From Candidatus Kapaibacterium sp. (GTDB taxonomy: Bacteria; Bacteroidota; Ignavibacteria; Kapaibacteriales; UBA2268), in the NCBI GenBank assembly GCA_937995785.1, contig CALKJQ010000145.1, positions 1 through 39,247 of the forward strand: a stretch of DNA of 39,247 bases, in the 5' to 3' direction. A program made the translations under genes and the position numbers. Of this stretch, positions 8,707 through 18,492 are shown one piece after another (the first letter of the stretch is position 1; each line of letters opens with the position of its first letter). The notes under the pieces were generated by a model. That model was not told the origin of the DNA. It was given only the letters and a program-made list of their open reading frames with translations, and did no database searches.

Positions 8707-11700
8707 CTATTCACAAACCTGTTCGTTTATGCTTTCTTCCAATTTTTCGGGCTTATATCTTTTGTCCATCCAATGGTAAAGGGTTGGCAATAGCAACAAA
8801 GTGAGTAATGTTGAAGTAATCAAACCACCTATCACCACTGTTGCCAACGGTCGCTGTACCTCCGAACCTGGTCCAGTATTGAATGCCATTGGAATAAAAC
8901 CTAAACTTGCAACCAATGCTGTCATCAATACAGGTCGTAACCTATTTGCCGAGCCACGAATTACGGATTGCTTGAAATCTGGATTAGTTTTGCGTAGCTC
9001 ATTTAAATGGGCAATTAACACTATGCCATTCAACACAGCAACACCAAAAAGAGCCACAAATCCAATACTTGCCGATACTGATAAATACATCCCTCGTATC
9101 CAAAGCAAAAACACTCCGCCCGTCATTGCAAATGGAATGTTGAGTAATATCAATAAAGCATAGCGAATCTGACCAAACATAATATACATTAAGCCAATAA
9201 TTATTAAAATCGACAAAGGAAGCACAATCATCAAATGGTTCATTGCCCTTTGCTGATTTTCGAATGAACCACCATAGGTTATGAAGTACCCAGCGGGCAA
9301 TTTAATTTCGGTTTCAATTGATTTTTGAAGATTGGCAACATAAGTTCCAATGTCGATATCTTTGATGTTGATAGCGACAATGGTGCGTCGCCAGCCTTCT
9401 TCGCGAGCAATTTCGCGAGGACCCTCTTGTGCAGATATTTTAACCACACGCTTCAAGGGTATAAATTCACCATTTGGTAGGTGTATGGGAATATCGGCTA
9501 ACTTGTCGATAGTATTGCGGATTTCTTCGGGAAAACGAACAACTATATCGAACCGACGCTGACCTTCGAAAATTTGGCTTGCGGGCTGTCCACCAATTCC
9601 TGCTTCTACTATTGTTTGCACATCATCAACATTTAACCCGAATTGTGCAGTGGCTTCGCGGTCAATTTCTATTGTTATATAGGGTTGACCGGCGGATTGC
9701 TCTAAATAAAAATTATCTGTTCCTTGGGCTTGCGCAACTATTTCGGCAATCTTTTCGCCAATTCTTTGCAATTCGTCCAAATCTTCGCCAAAAATTTTAA
9801 CAGCTAAATCGCTTTTCACTCCACTTGTTAATTCATCTACCCTCATAGCAATTGGTTGAGTAAAGTTGTATGCCAATCCAGGTTCGGTTTGCAGGTAGGG
9901 TTCGATTTGTTTTATTATATCCTCTTTCGTAATTCCGGGTCGCCATTCTTCGCGTGGTTTGAGTATTATCCAAACATCGGTTTGATGGATACCCATCCAA
10001 TCATTTGCCAAATCTGAACGACCTGTTTTTGGAACAACGGTTTTAATTTCGGGTATATTTTCGATTAATTTACCAGCAAACCAATTGGCATTCTCGACAG
10101 ATTCTTTCAATGTTACGCTTGGCATTCTAACTTGCTCTACTAATATCGACCCCTCGTCCAACTCGGGCAGGAACTCCGTACCGAGATTGAACATTAGGAT
10201 AAGAGAGAAAACAAATACAACAATTGTTGGAATTAATATAAAAAACTTTTTTTCTAAATACTTATTTAAAAATCTTTCGTAAATAGGTTTCAACCAATTA
10301 ATTAGGTAATTCTTGCGAACTTTAATTCCTTTGCGGAAGAAAATAAATGATAGCGCGGGAATCAAAATCAACGCCAAAATAAGTGAACCCAAAACAGCAG
10401 CGGCAACCGTTATAGCCATCGGACGATACATTATGCCCTCGATACCTTCGAATGTCATTATAGGAACGTAAACCATCAAAATTATCAATACGCCGAAAAA
10501 TATTGGACGAGCTACCTCGTGGGCAGCTTCGCGAATGGTGCAAAATATCTTTTGGTTTTTGTTTTCTTGTAATTTATGCACTATGTTTTCGACCATTACC
10601 ACCGAGCCATCCACAATCATCCCAAAATCGATTGCTCCCAAACTCATCAGATTTGCAGCCAAGCCAAATTCCCTCATCCCGATGAATGCAAAAAGCATAG
10701 ATAATGGGATTACACTCGCAACAATTAAAGCTCCTTTTATTTCGCCCAAAAGCAACAACAGAACTGCTATCACCAAAAAACCACCTTCGATTAAGTTGGT
10801 GGTTACCGTATGGGTTGTGCGATTTATCAAATCAGATTGGTCGTAGAATTTCTCGATTTTCACGCCTTTGGGCAACGATTTATTTACTTGTTCGATGCGT
10901 TTTCCGATTTCTTGGATAACTTCGCGACCATTTCCTCCTCGCAACATCATCACAATTCCTGTAACTACTTCGCCTTTGCCATCTTGGGTTACTGCGCCTT
11001 GACGTAATTGTTCGCTAATTTCCACCTGTGCTATATCGCGTATAAAAATCGGGGTATTTTCTAATTTTTTAACAATAATGTTTTCGATATCGGCGTTATT
11101 TGTTATCTGACCAAAGCCTCGTATGATATATTGTTCTCGGTTGTGCTCCAAGTAATTACCGCCCGATACACTGTTGTTGCGGCTTATTGCATCAATTACA
11201 TCTATTAAACTTATTCCATATAATCTTAATTTCCCGGGCAAGACCACAACTTCGTATTGCTTAACGAAACCACCGAATGAATTTATTTCCGTAACGCCCT
11301 TGATTGTTTTGAGTTGAGGGGCAATTATCCAATCCTGAATTGTTCTTAATTCTGTTAAATTATAACCATCGCCGTGAACAACATACTGAAAAATTTCGCC
11401 CAATGCAGTAGAAATTGGTCCCAACTGCGGTGCCGATACTCCCGGCGGCAATTCACTTGCGATTGATTGGATTCGCTGACTTACCAATTGACGAGCGAAG
11501 TAGATGTCGGTGCCTTCTTCGAACTCTATTGTTACTGCCGATAGAGCGAATTGCGATATAGAGCGTACTTGCTTCACTTTTGGTAAGCCGTTCATCGCCG
11601 TTTCGATTGGGTAGCTAACTAATTTTTCTACATCATACGGCGAATACCGACCAGCTTTGGTTATCACCAAAACTTGAACAGGGGTAACATCGGGAATTGA

Positions 11701-11811
11701 ATTTATTGGTATGGTGGTTAATGCTTGGTAACCCGCAAATGCCATCAAAATAACTATCGAAATAGCAACAAATCGTTGCTTTAAACTAAAATCAACTATT
11801 TTGGTTAACAT
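8707..11811 (-). CDS. czcA: Heavy-metal efflux RND transporter, CzcA type
   Basis: Inner-membrane proton-driven pump of 1034 residues that exports divalent metals through a tripartite complex. Known family features are present: a first membrane helix in the LKQRFVAISIVILMAFAG region, RND porter segments, and in the fourth membrane helix DFGMIVDGSVVMVEN near residues 394-408. This keeps the two Asp and the Glu of the CzcA motif, favouring Zn/Co/Cd-type (HME1-like) over the CusA copper/silver class. The metal itself is an inference. It is last in the czcCBA operon, 14 bases after czcB. The C-terminus extends 15-20 residues past the last membrane helix. Confidence 0.93.
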   Translation of the reverse strand: MLTKIVDFSLKQRFVAISIVILMAFAGYQALTTIPINSIPDVTPVQVLVITKAGRYSPYDVEKLVSYPIETAMNGLPKVKQVRSISQFALSAVTIEFEEGTDIYFARQLVSQRIQSIASELPPGVSAPQLGPISTALGEIFQYVVHGDGYNLTELRTIQDWIIAPQLKTIKGVTEINSFGGFVKQYEVVVLPGKLRLYGISLIDVIDAISRNNSVSGGNYLEHNREQYIIRGFGQITNNADIENIIVKKLENTPIFIRDIAQVEISEQLRQGAVTQDGKGEVVTGIVMMLRGGNGREVIQEIGKRIEQVNKSLPKGVKIEKFYDQSDLINRTTHTVTTNLIEGGFLVIAVLLLLLGEIKGALIVASVIPLSMLFAFIGMREFGLAANLMSLGAIDFGMIVDGSVVMVENIVHKLQENKNQKIFCTIREAAHEVARPIFFGVLIILMVYVPIMTFEGIEGIMYRPMAITVAAAVLGSLILALILIPALSFIFFRKGIKVRKNYLINWLKPIYERFLNKYLEKKFFILIPTIVVFVFSLILMFNLGTEFLPELDEGSILVEQVRMPSVTLKESVENANWFAGKLIENIPEIKTVVPKTGRSDLANDWMGIHQTDVWIILKPREEWRPGITKEDIIKQIEPYLQTEPGLAYNFTQPIAMRVDELTSGVKSDLAVKIFGEDLDELQRIGEKIAEIVAQAQGTDNFYLEQSAGQPYITIEIDREATAQFGLNVDDVQTIVEAGIGGQPASQIFEGQRRFDIVVRFPEEIRNTIDKLADIPIHLPNGEFIPLKRVVKISAQEGPREIAREEGWRRTIVAINIKDIDIGTYVANLQKSIETEIKLPAGYFITYGGSFENQQRAMNHLMIVLPLSILIIIGLMYIMFGQIRYALLILLNIPFAMTGGVFLLWIRGMYLSVSASIGFVALFGVAVLNGIVLIAHLNELRKTNPDFKQSVIRGSANRLRPVLMTALVASLGFIPMAFNTGPGSEVQRPLATVVIGGLITSTLLTLLLLPTLYHWMDKRYKPEKLEESINEQVCE

Positions 11812-11825
11812 AAGTTTTTCCCTGA

Positions 11826-13007
11826 TTATTCAGCAAATTGTTCAAATCTTCCCAATGCTTTCAAGCTAAATACTTGTGTGGTGGCTATTTGTTCCCCATC
11901 CTTTAATCCTGTGCTTATGATAGCAAATTTTTCGATGGTTTTATAGATTTCTATAAATCTTTTTTCGAATTTGTTGTTATCAATTTTGACGAAAACAGTT
12001 GGTTCGTTGCCTTCGTAAGAAATAGCACTCACAGGAATTTTAATCATCGGTTTTGGAGTTCGTACCGAGATTTCCAATCGAACATTTAACCCGGGTTTCG
12101 GGAAATTATTTTTTGTTTTGGTCAATATGTTGATTACAATTGATTTGTTACCTTCGTCCAATGCGGGATTAATAGATGTGATTGGAACATCGCATATTTG
12201 ATTGTCGCTCAACTTATGGATGATGCAAACTTTGGCTGATGGCGAAATTAAATCGGACTCTTCGGGAGCAAGATAACCTTTTACTTTCACCCGAGATAAA
12301 TCTATTATGCTCATTAAATTTTCCAATGAATTGACCGCTTTGCCTAAATCCACTAAATGTTTATCGATTGCACCGCTTATTGGTGAATAGATTTTTAGAT
12401 GAGGGTCTGTTTCCCGTCCATTCAAAATATTTTCGATTTGTTTATCGCTTACTCCAATAGCCATTAGCCGCGACTTTGCAGCTTTGTGATTTGCTTCGGC
12501 TTTGCTATATTCCGACCTTACTTTTTCCAATTCACTTTTGGAACTTATTTGTTTTTCTGTCAGTTTGTTCATCCTATCCAATTGGCTTGCTTGGTAATCC
12601 AATTCTGCTTTGGATTGCAATAATTCCGACAATAGAGTTCCATATTCCAAACTTTCTATTTCGAGTAACAATTGACCTTTGCGAACGTTCTCGCCTTCGT
12701 GCGCATAAATTGCCACAACTCGTCCGCTTATTGGAGCCGCTACATAAGCTATATTTTCGGGTGCGGGTTCCACCAATCCAGGTGCGGTGAGATTGAATTC
12801 AACTATTTCGCTTTTTACGGGTTCATAACTAATATTTAGTAGTTTGGCTTTTGCTTCGTCGATTGTAACAACTATGTTTCTTTTGTTTTGTTTATCTTCT
12901 TGTATGGATGGTGGGGGTTCCTTTATATCTTTTGTTTTGTTGTCTTGTTGGGAATCGCATCCGGCTAAGGCAACAATGATTGCTATTGTAATTATTAAAA
13001 ACTTCAT
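11826..13007 (-). CDS. czcB: Efflux RND periplasmic adaptor lipoprotein, CzcB type
   Basis: Membrane fusion protein of 393 residues that bridges CzcA and the outer-membrane channel. The signal peptide ends in LAGC, a lipobox, with the lipidated Cys near residue 17, so it is anchored as a lipoprotein. A charged linker follows. Next come the lipoyl half-motif (ISGRVVAIYAHEGENVRKGQ), a coiled-coil hairpin near residues 125-180, the second lipoyl half (IYSPISGAIDKHLVDLGKAV) and beta-barrel and membrane-proximal domains. It lacks the long His-rich N-terminal metal-binding extension of Cupriavidus CzcB. It sits 8 bases after czcC and 14 before czcA. Confidence 0.92.
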   Translation of the reverse strand: MKFLIITIAIIVALAGCDSQQDNKTKDIKEPPPSIQEDKQNKRNIVVTIDEAKAKLLNISYEPVKSEIVEFNLTAPGLVEPAPENIAYVAAPISGRVVAIYAHEGENVRKGQLLLEIESLEYGTLLSELLQSKAELDYQASQLDRMNKLTEKQISSKSELEKVRSEYSKAEANHKAAKSRLMAIGVSDKQIENILNGRETDPHLKIYSPISGAIDKHLVDLGKAVNSLENLMSIIDLSRVKVKGYLAPEESDLISPSAKVCIIHKLSDNQICDVPITSINPALDEGNKSIVINILTKTKNNFPKPGLNVRLEISVRTPKPMIKIPVSAISYEGNEPTVFVKIDNNKFEKRFIEIYKTIEKFAIISTGLKDGEQIATTQVFSLKALGRFEQFAE

Positions 13008-13015
13008 TTTTTTAT

Positions 13016-14281
13016 TTATTTTGTGAATACAATTTCGTTATCTAAATATTTTTCTAAATCTATTATTTGTTTATAGTAATCAAATAAAGCGTCCAAATAT
13101 CTTATTTTACTATTTATGTAGGTTTTTTGGACATTCAATAAATTATACAAATCAGTTTGACCAAGCTGATAAGATTCAGTAGTTAATTTTAACAATTGCT
13201 GAGACTTATCCGAAATGTTGTTTTTGTAGTTGATAATAATGTCGCGGCTTATATCGAAGCTATGCCATGAATGTTCTATTTGTCGTTTAATCCGCAACCT
13301 TGTCTCGTATAAATTTATTTGCGATTCTCTTAGTTTCGACTCTGCTTGTTGTATGTCGGTTTGTCGGTCCAAGCCGAACCATAAAGGCAACTTTAAACCA
13401 ATTTCTATTCCACTATATTTGAACCCATCGGAGTAATTTTGCTTGTAAAAATTTATGTTCAATGATGGAAGCAATGTGCTCCAGGCTTGATTAACGAGAG
13501 TAGAATTCGATTTCTCGTATTTTATTGCCGATTGGTAATCGTAGGTTTTTTCTAAATTCATTAATATATCGTGCTGTGGTATGTTAAATTCGAAATATTG
13601 TAAGCTATCAAGAAAAGATATCGTGTATTGTTGCTGATCGGGTTCTAATCCCATAAGATAAAATAAATCGTAACGGGACATCATAAAATTTCGGATAGCG
13701 TCGTTGTGGTCGTTTTCGGCTTCCAATTTTGCTAATTCGGCATTCAACAAATCCAATTGACTAATTTGTCCTATTTCTACTTTGGTTTTAACAATTTCGT
13801 ATAATTTTTGTGTTATATCTTTTATTTCGTCGCGCAGTCGTATTAGTTCCACAAAATAAACGATACGAGCATAAGTTTTTTTAACTTCGGCAATTAATTC
13901 CTTTTTTTTCCATTCATATTCGTTTTGCATTGCATCTAATTGCTCATCAATATTTTTTATTCGTAAAAAACTTGTGTATGGAAAATCAATATCTTGCGAA
14001 ATTGTCCAGCGTTTTTCAGCAAATTGTGAGATATTTTCGGCTGGAATTCCCTCTTGAGTGAAAGTCAATGAAGGTGTGTAAATACCATAGGCAGAGTATT
14101 TTTCGGCTTTTTTTTGACGAATCAGCTCCAATTGCCTTTTCAATTGTGTATTTTGGGCAACTGCTATTTCGGTTGCTATTTTGGTTGTTAGAATTTGCTT
14201 TCCACCAATGATTTCTTCGGATTCATAAGTTTGTGAAAATAAATATAAGTTGGTAAAGAAAAATAATATTAAAAATTTCAT
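13016..14281 (-). CDS. czcC: Outer-membrane efflux channel, TolC/CzcC family
   Basis: A 421-residue TolC-family protein that forms the outer-membrane duct of the metal pump. A signal peptide (MKFLILFFFTNLYLFSQ) is followed by two repeated long-helix segments. Each carries the usual Leu/Ala/Glu-rich heptads, for example ISQLDLLNAELAKLEAEND near residue 180, and ESYQLGQTDLYNLLN near the end, which is the family's YxxGxxxxxxLL repeat. No Cys for lipidation is seen, unlike CusC/OprM. It is first in the operon and probably carries the promoter in the 83-base gap to the divergent receptor gene. Confidence 0.9.
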   Translation of the reverse strand: MKFLILFFFTNLYLFSQTYESEEIIGGKQILTTKIATEIAVAQNTQLKRQLELIRQKKAEKYSAYGIYTPSLTFTQEGIPAENISQFAEKRWTISQDIDFPYTSFLRIKNIDEQLDAMQNEYEWKKKELIAEVKKTYARIVYFVELIRLRDEIKDITQKLYEIVKTKVEIGQISQLDLLNAELAKLEAENDHNDAIRNFMMSRYDLFYLMGLEPDQQQYTISFLDSLQYFEFNIPQHDILMNLEKTYDYQSAIKYEKSNSTLVNQAWSTLLPSLNINFYKQNYSDGFKYSGIEIGLKLPLWFGLDRQTDIQQAESKLRESQINLYETRLRIKRQIEHSWHSFDISRDIIINYKNNISDKSQQLLKLTTESYQLGQTDLYNLLNVQKTYINSKIRYLDALFDYYKQIIDLEKYLDNEIVFTK

Positions 14282-14364
14282 TTTATTGTTTGTATTAATA
14301 AAAATATTTCGTAATTTGACGATAAAGTTATTACAAAATTTTCCATAACTATTTGAGGTATTTT
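14282..14364. promoter_or_regulatory. Divergent promoter region czcC / chemoreceptor
   Basis: The 83 AT-rich bases separate czcC (minus) and the receptor (plus). TAATTTG at 14312-14318 resembles the TAnnTTTG box with one base fewer in the spacer and would give the receptor a leader of about 40 bases. GAGG at 14355-14358 is the ribosome-binding site for the ATG at 14365. No palindromic operator such as a MerR- or ArsR-type site was recognised. Confidence 0.35.
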
Positions 14365-17300
14365 ATGAAAATTGGTATGAAATTAGGCATTGCTTTCGCA
14401 GCATTGACGGCTATTATTATCATTCTTGTTTATCTGGGTATAAGTACTGCGTCGACTTTGAACGATTCAGTTCAGATCCTCGCCAAAGATAGGTTCCCCA
14501 AAACTGTTTGGGCAAACAACATTATCGATGTAGTTAACGAAGGTGCTCTTTCACTCAGGAATGCTCTGTTGGCAAAAGATCCAAAAGAGCGAGATCAACA
14601 AATTGAAAGAACAAAAGCTACAACCCCAAAAGCAAGGTTAAATTTAGACTCATTAACTGCTACAATCAAATCCGAAAAAGGGATAAAGCTTTTAGCTGAG
14701 CTAAACGAAGTAAGAAATACTTATATTAAAGAAAGGAATATGCTTTTCGACTTAATTGCAGCCGATAGTAAAGATGATGCCGTAGATTTGCTTTTTGGGG
14801 ATTTTCGTAAAACTCAAAATGCCTACCTCGATAAGCTCAATGAAATTATATCATTCCAAGGCGAATTATTCAACGAATCTGCACTCGAAGCCGAAAACAC
14901 TTTTAATTCGCAGTTCAATCTACTTTTAATTTTGGGTGCAATTGCCTTAGTTCTTGCAATAACATTGTCGGTGATAGTTACCAAAGGAATCACCAAGCCT
15001 ATCAATACGGGCGTGAATGTTGCCGAAGAAATTGCACGAGGTAATACTAATGTAAATGTGGAGGTAACCACCAAAGACGAAACTGCAATATTGCTTAATG
15101 CAATGAAATCGATGGCAACCATAATCAAGAACATTATTACCGAAGTGAACACCGCTGCCCGAATGGCATCGGACGGAAAGTTGGATTACCGTGCAGATGC
15201 AACTAAATACCAAGGGGACTACAAAGAGTTGATGCTTGCTTTTAATAGTGCACTCGATGCTTTAATTAAACCAATTAACGTAACTGCCGAATATGTGGAT
15301 AGAATTTCGAAAGGCGATATGCCACCTAAAATTACAGATGAATACAAGGGCGATTTCAACGAAATTAAAAATAACTTGAATGGATGTATCGATGCAGTTA
15401 ATGCATTAATAAAGGATGCTAACTTTTTGGCAAAAGCCGCAGTCGAAGGCAAACTTGATACCCGAGCAGACGCATCCAAACACCAAGGCGATTTCCGTGC
15501 AATAGTTCAAGGCGTTAACGACACATTGGATGCAGTAATAGGACCATTGAATGTAGCCGCCGAATATGTGGATAGAATTTCGAAAGGCGATATGCCTCCA
15601 AAAATCACAAAAGAATACAATGGCGATTTCAACGAAATTAAAAATAACTTGAATGGATGTATCGATGCGATTAATGCATTGATAAAGGATGCTTTCGATT
15701 TATCTGATGCAGCAGTTGAAGGACGAATATTAACCAGAGCTGATTCAAGCAAGCACCAAGGTGACTTCCGTAAAATTATTGATGGGGTTAATGAAACAAT
15801 CAATTCGTTAGTTGGATTATTAGACAATATGCCAGCACCTTGTATGATTATTAATAAAGATTTTGAAGTGCTTTATATGAATAAAGCAGGAGCGGGATTA
15901 GACAATAAAACTGGTGAACAACTCTACAAGACTAGAACAAAGTGTTGGGATCATTTCAAGACAGGTGATTGCCATACTAACAACTGTGCATGTAAACAAG
16001 CAATGCAAATAAATGGAGAGGCAAAAAGTGCAACTGTAGCAAAACCAGGAATCCATACAATAGATATTGCATATACAGGTGTTCCAATCAAAAGTAGAAA
16101 AGGTGAAGTAATAGGTGCTTTTGAAGTTGTAATGGATCAAACAGCGATAAAGAATGCCGAAAGATTATCACAAAAAATAGCCGCCTATCAAGAAAAGGAA
16201 ACCGAAAAGGTAACTAACTATTTAATAGAAATTTCGAAGGGTAATGTATCAATCAACCCAGTTACAGAACCTGCAGATAGTGATACGGAAGATGCAAAAA
16301 GCAAATTCGACAAAATTAATGGTGCCATAAAACAAACAGTTGTTGCAATCAAAAATCTTATAGATGATTCCTTAATGTTGTCGCAAGCAGCAGCCGAAGG
16401 ACGATTGGATACCCGAGCAGATGCAGCCAAGCACCAAGGCGATTTCCGTAAAATCGTTGAAGGAGTTAACGAAACTTTGGATAATGTTATTGGACCATTG
16501 AATGTAGCCGCCGAATATGTGGATAGAATTGCCAAGGGCGACATACCTCCAAAAATTACGAAAGAATATAAGGGCGACTTTAATGAAATTAAAAATAATT
16601 TGAATATGTGTATTGATGCTGTGGATTTGTTAGTAAAAGATGCTAAATTGTTAGCCACAGCAGCAGCCGAAGGGCGATTGGATACCCGAGCAGATGCATC
16701 CAAGCACCAAGGCGATTTCCGAGCAATAGTAGAAGGTGTTAATTCGACATTGGATAATGTAATCGGTCCTATCAACGAAGCAAGCGAAGTGCTTTCGATA
16801 CTTGCTTCGGGCGATTTGAGGGCAAGGGTTAAAGGAGAATACAAAGGTGATTTATCTAAATTGAAGAACGATATAAATCAATTGGCAGACTCACTTGCGG
16901 CGTTGATTAACGAGGTGAATAACACCGTTAGCCAAGTGGCAAGTGCTGCAACCCAAATATCTGCTACTTCGGACTCGCTGGCTGCCGCCACTCAGGAACA
17001 AAGTGCCCAAACCGACGATGTAGCCTCGGCTGTCGAGGAAATGAGCCGAACAATCACCGAAAACGCAATGGGTGCAACCCGCACCGCCGAAGTTGCCCAA
17101 AAGAACGGCGAATTAGCAAACCAAGGTGGCTCGGTAGTTCAGCAAACCGTCCAAAAGATGAAAGATATAGCAAATGTAGTTGGAGAGTCTGCTTTAACAA
17201 TCCAAAAATTAGGTGAATCATCCAAACAAATCGGCGAAATTATTGCAGTTATCGACGATATAGCCGACCAAACCAACTTATTGGCACTAAACGCCGCAAT

Positions 17301-17844
17301 CGAAGCCGCTCGCGCTGGTGAGCAAGGTCGTGGATTCGCTGTTGTTGCCGACGAAGTTCGCAAACTTGCAGAACGCACAACCGATGCAACCAAGCAAATT
17401 GCAAATATGATTCGAGGAATTCAGAAAGAAACTGATATGGCTGTCGAAGCAATGAATCAGGGAAATCAAGAAGTTCAGAAAGGTATCGATTTAGCAGACC
17501 GTGCAGGGCAAGCATTGCGTGATATTTTGAACTCCACAAAAGAAGTACTAGAAATGATTAACCAAATTGCTGCCGCCAGCGAAGAGCAATCGGCAACAAG
17601 TGAGGAGATTTCGAAAAACGTTCTATCGATTTCCAAGGTAATTTCCGAATCGAGCCGCAGAGTAGAGGATGTTGCCCATGCAAGCGACGATATGGCTAAA
17701 CTAACCGAAAGATTGCGTAATTTAATGATGCAATTCAAAGTTGGCGGTGGCGATATGAACTTTGCTAATACAAACTACGACACTCGCACTTTGGGTGGCG
17801 GAGCCTCCAAACGACAATTAGCAAGTGGAAGCGTTTGGGATTAG
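14365..17844 (+). CDS. Methyl-accepting chemotaxis protein with poly-HAMP array and Cys-rich PAS domain
   Basis: A 1159-residue transmembrane chemoreceptor. Order: membrane helix (residues about 6-26), four-helix-bundle periplasmic sensor (30-185), membrane helix (186-207) and HAMP. Two 91-residue units follow, each two HAMP-like modules ([16 protein letters not shown] then [12 protein letters not shown]). Next is a PAS domain (about 480-595), a linker, a third 91-residue double unit, one more HAMP, and the signalling hairpin with the intact [20 protein letters not shown] tip near residue 970. Within the PAS, KCWDH, GDC, NNCAC give four Cys and two His in under 20 residues (526-544). No CheR-docking pentapeptide ends the protein. 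ATG at 14365 is chosen because GAGG lies 6 bases before it; a TTG at 14353 would overlap that site. The gene stands alone and ends in a strong terminator. Confidence 0.95.
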   Translation: MKIGMKLGIAFAALTAIIIILVYLGISTASTLNDSVQILAKDRFPKTVWANNIIDVVNEGALSLRNALLAKDPKERDQQIERTKATTPKARLNLDSLTATIKSEKGIKLLAELNEVRNTYIKERNMLFDLIAADSKDDAVDLLFGDFRKTQNAYLDKLNEIISFQGELFNESALEAENTFNSQFNLLLILGAIALVLAITLSVIVTKGITKPINTGVNVAEEIARGNTNVNVEVTTKDETAILLNAMKSMATIIKNIITEVNTAARMASDGKLDYRADATKYQGDYKELMLAFNSALDALIKPINVTAEYVDRISKGDMPPKITDEYKGDFNEIKNNLNGCIDAVNALIKDANFLAKAAVEGKLDTRADASKHQGDFRAIVQGVNDTLDAVIGPLNVAAEYVDRISKGDMPPKITKEYNGDFNEIKNNLNGCIDAINALIKDAFDLSDAAVEGRILTRADSSKHQGDFRKIIDGVNETINSLVGLLDNMPAPCMIINKDFEVLYMNKAGAGLDNKTGEQLYKTRTKCWDHFKTGDCHTNNCACKQAMQINGEAKSATVAKPGIHTIDIAYTGVPIKSRKGEVIGAFEVVMDQTAIKNAERLSQKIAAYQEKETEKVTNYLIEISKGNVSINPVTEPADSDTEDAKSKFDKINGAIKQTVVAIKNLIDDSLMLSQAAAEGRLDTRADAAKHQGDFRKIVEGVNETLDNVIGPLNVAAEYVDRIAKGDIPPKITKEYKGDFNEIKNNLNMCIDAVDLLVKDAKLLATAAAEGRLDTRADASKHQGDFRAIVEGVNSTLDNVIGPINEASEVLSILASGDLRARVKGEYKGDLSKLKNDINQLADSLAALINEVNNTVSQVASAATQISATSDSLAAATQEQSAQTDDVASAVEEMSRTITENAMGATRTAEVAQKNGELANQGGSVVQQTVQKMKDIANVVGESALTIQKLGESSKQIGEIIAVIDDIADQTNLLALNAAIEAARAGEQGRGFAVVADEVRKLAERTTDATKQIANMIRGIQKETDMAVEAMNQGNQEVQKGIDLADRAGQALRDILNSTKEVLEMINQIAAASEEQSATSEEISKNVLSISKVISESSRRVEDVAHASDDMAKLTERLRNLMMQFKVGGGDMNFANTNYDTRTLGGGASKRQLASGSVWD
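15271..16765 (+). repeat. Near-identical poly-HAMP coding repeats within the receptor
   Basis: Three copies of a unit of about 270 bases encode the HAMP pairs. Equivalent GTGGAT hexamers fall at 15295, 15568 and 16519. The first two are exactly 273 bases (91 codons) apart; the third is displaced by the PAS domain. Stretches such as GGCGATTTCAACGAAATTAA recur almost unchanged, so the copies look recently duplicated or kept alike by conversion. They could recombine to shorten or lengthen the array in frame. Confidence 0.8.
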
Positions 17845-17870
17845 TTTAATTAGTGGTTAGGCAAAAACTT

Positions 17871-17910
17871 GCCCCATACTTTCTTGTTAAGTATGGGGCT
17901 TTTTATTTTT
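17871..17910 (+). terminator. Rho-independent terminator after the chemoreceptor
   Basis: GCCCCATACTT (17871-17881) pairs perfectly with AAGTATGGGGC (17889-17899): 11 base pairs around a 7-base loop, followed by TTTTTATTTTT. It begins 26 bases after the receptor stop. Confidence 0.9.
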
Positions 17911-17917
17911 AAATTTG

Positions 17918-17968
17918 ACCACCCCAAACCCCCTTTTTTTTCAAGAGAGGGGAGTGAGTTCAGTGGGA
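17918..17968. repeat. Intergenic GC-rich palindromic repeat next to greA
   Basis: The segment runs from ACCACCCCAAACCCCC through a T tract to AGAGAGGGGAGTGAGTTC. CCCC and GGGG arms can pair across the TTTTTTTTCAAGAGA centre. The style (C-rich arm, CTTGAA-like centre on the other strand, AGTTC tail) is that of dispersed palindromes common between Bacteroidota genes. A looser relative lies at 8649-8686. Next to it, GGATTTTT/AAAAATCC (17966-17983) overlaps the greA stop. Confidence 0.4.
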
Positions 17969-17973
17969 TTTTT

Positions 17974-18456
17974 CTAAAAATCCGCTTTACCGATTTCTAT
18001 GATTTCGTATTTTAGAATTCCAGCGGGAACTTTAATTTCGACAATATCGCCAATCTTTTTGCCTAATAGTGCTTTGCCAACCAATGAAGACACGGAAATT
18101 TTATTTTGCAAAAAATCTGCTTCGCTATCGGACACCATTGTATATTCAATTATTTGCTGCGAGTTAATATCCTTTACTTTTACTTTGGATAAAATGTAAA
18201 CTTTGTCATCAGGGAATTGATCGGAAGAAATTACTTGTGCTTTGGATAGTAAAGCACCTAATTTTTGTATTTGTAATTCCAACATCCCTTGTTCTTCTTT
18301 GGCGGCATCGTAATCGGCATTTTCGGATAAGTCTCCGTGCGATCGAGCATCTGCGATCTTTTGAGCTACTTCTGCTCTTCTAACTGTGGTTAACACTTCT
18401 AATTCTTTTTGAAGTTCGTGCAATCTCTGCTTTGTTAAATATACAATATCCGACAT
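17974..18456 (-). CDS. greA: Transcription elongation factor GreA
   Basis: GreA binds the secondary channel of RNA polymerase and stimulates cleavage of backtracked RNA. The 160-residue length is standard. The N-terminal coiled coil carries GDLSENADYDAAKEEQ near residues 41-56, whose acidic tip is needed for cleavage. The C-terminal FKBP-like domain ends with the LLGKKIGDIVEIKVPAG segment typical of GreA. It lies 36 bases after ribBA on the same strand, with GGAG 9 bases before the ATG, and is probably co-transcribed with it. Confidence 0.96.
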   Translation of the reverse strand: MSDIVYLTKQRLHELQKELEVLTTVRRAEVAQKIADARSHGDLSENADYDAAKEEQGMLELQIQKLGALLSKAQVISSDQFPDDKVYILSKVKVKDINSQQIIEYTMVSDSEADFLQNKISVSSLVGKALLGKKIGDIVEIKVPAGILKYEIIEIGKADF

Positions 18457-18492
18457 TTATCTACTCCATTTTTTTATTTCATTTTTTTAATT

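Noticed and set aside
15271-16765. CRISPR array or tandem DNA repeat
   Set aside because: The repeats are in-frame protein units of about 91 codons with conserved HAMP sequence, not short repeats with unique spacers.
16218-16844. Minus-strand frame of 208 residues inside the chemoreceptor
   Set aside because: The repeated HAMP codons create long antisense frames; no start signal and no family pattern.
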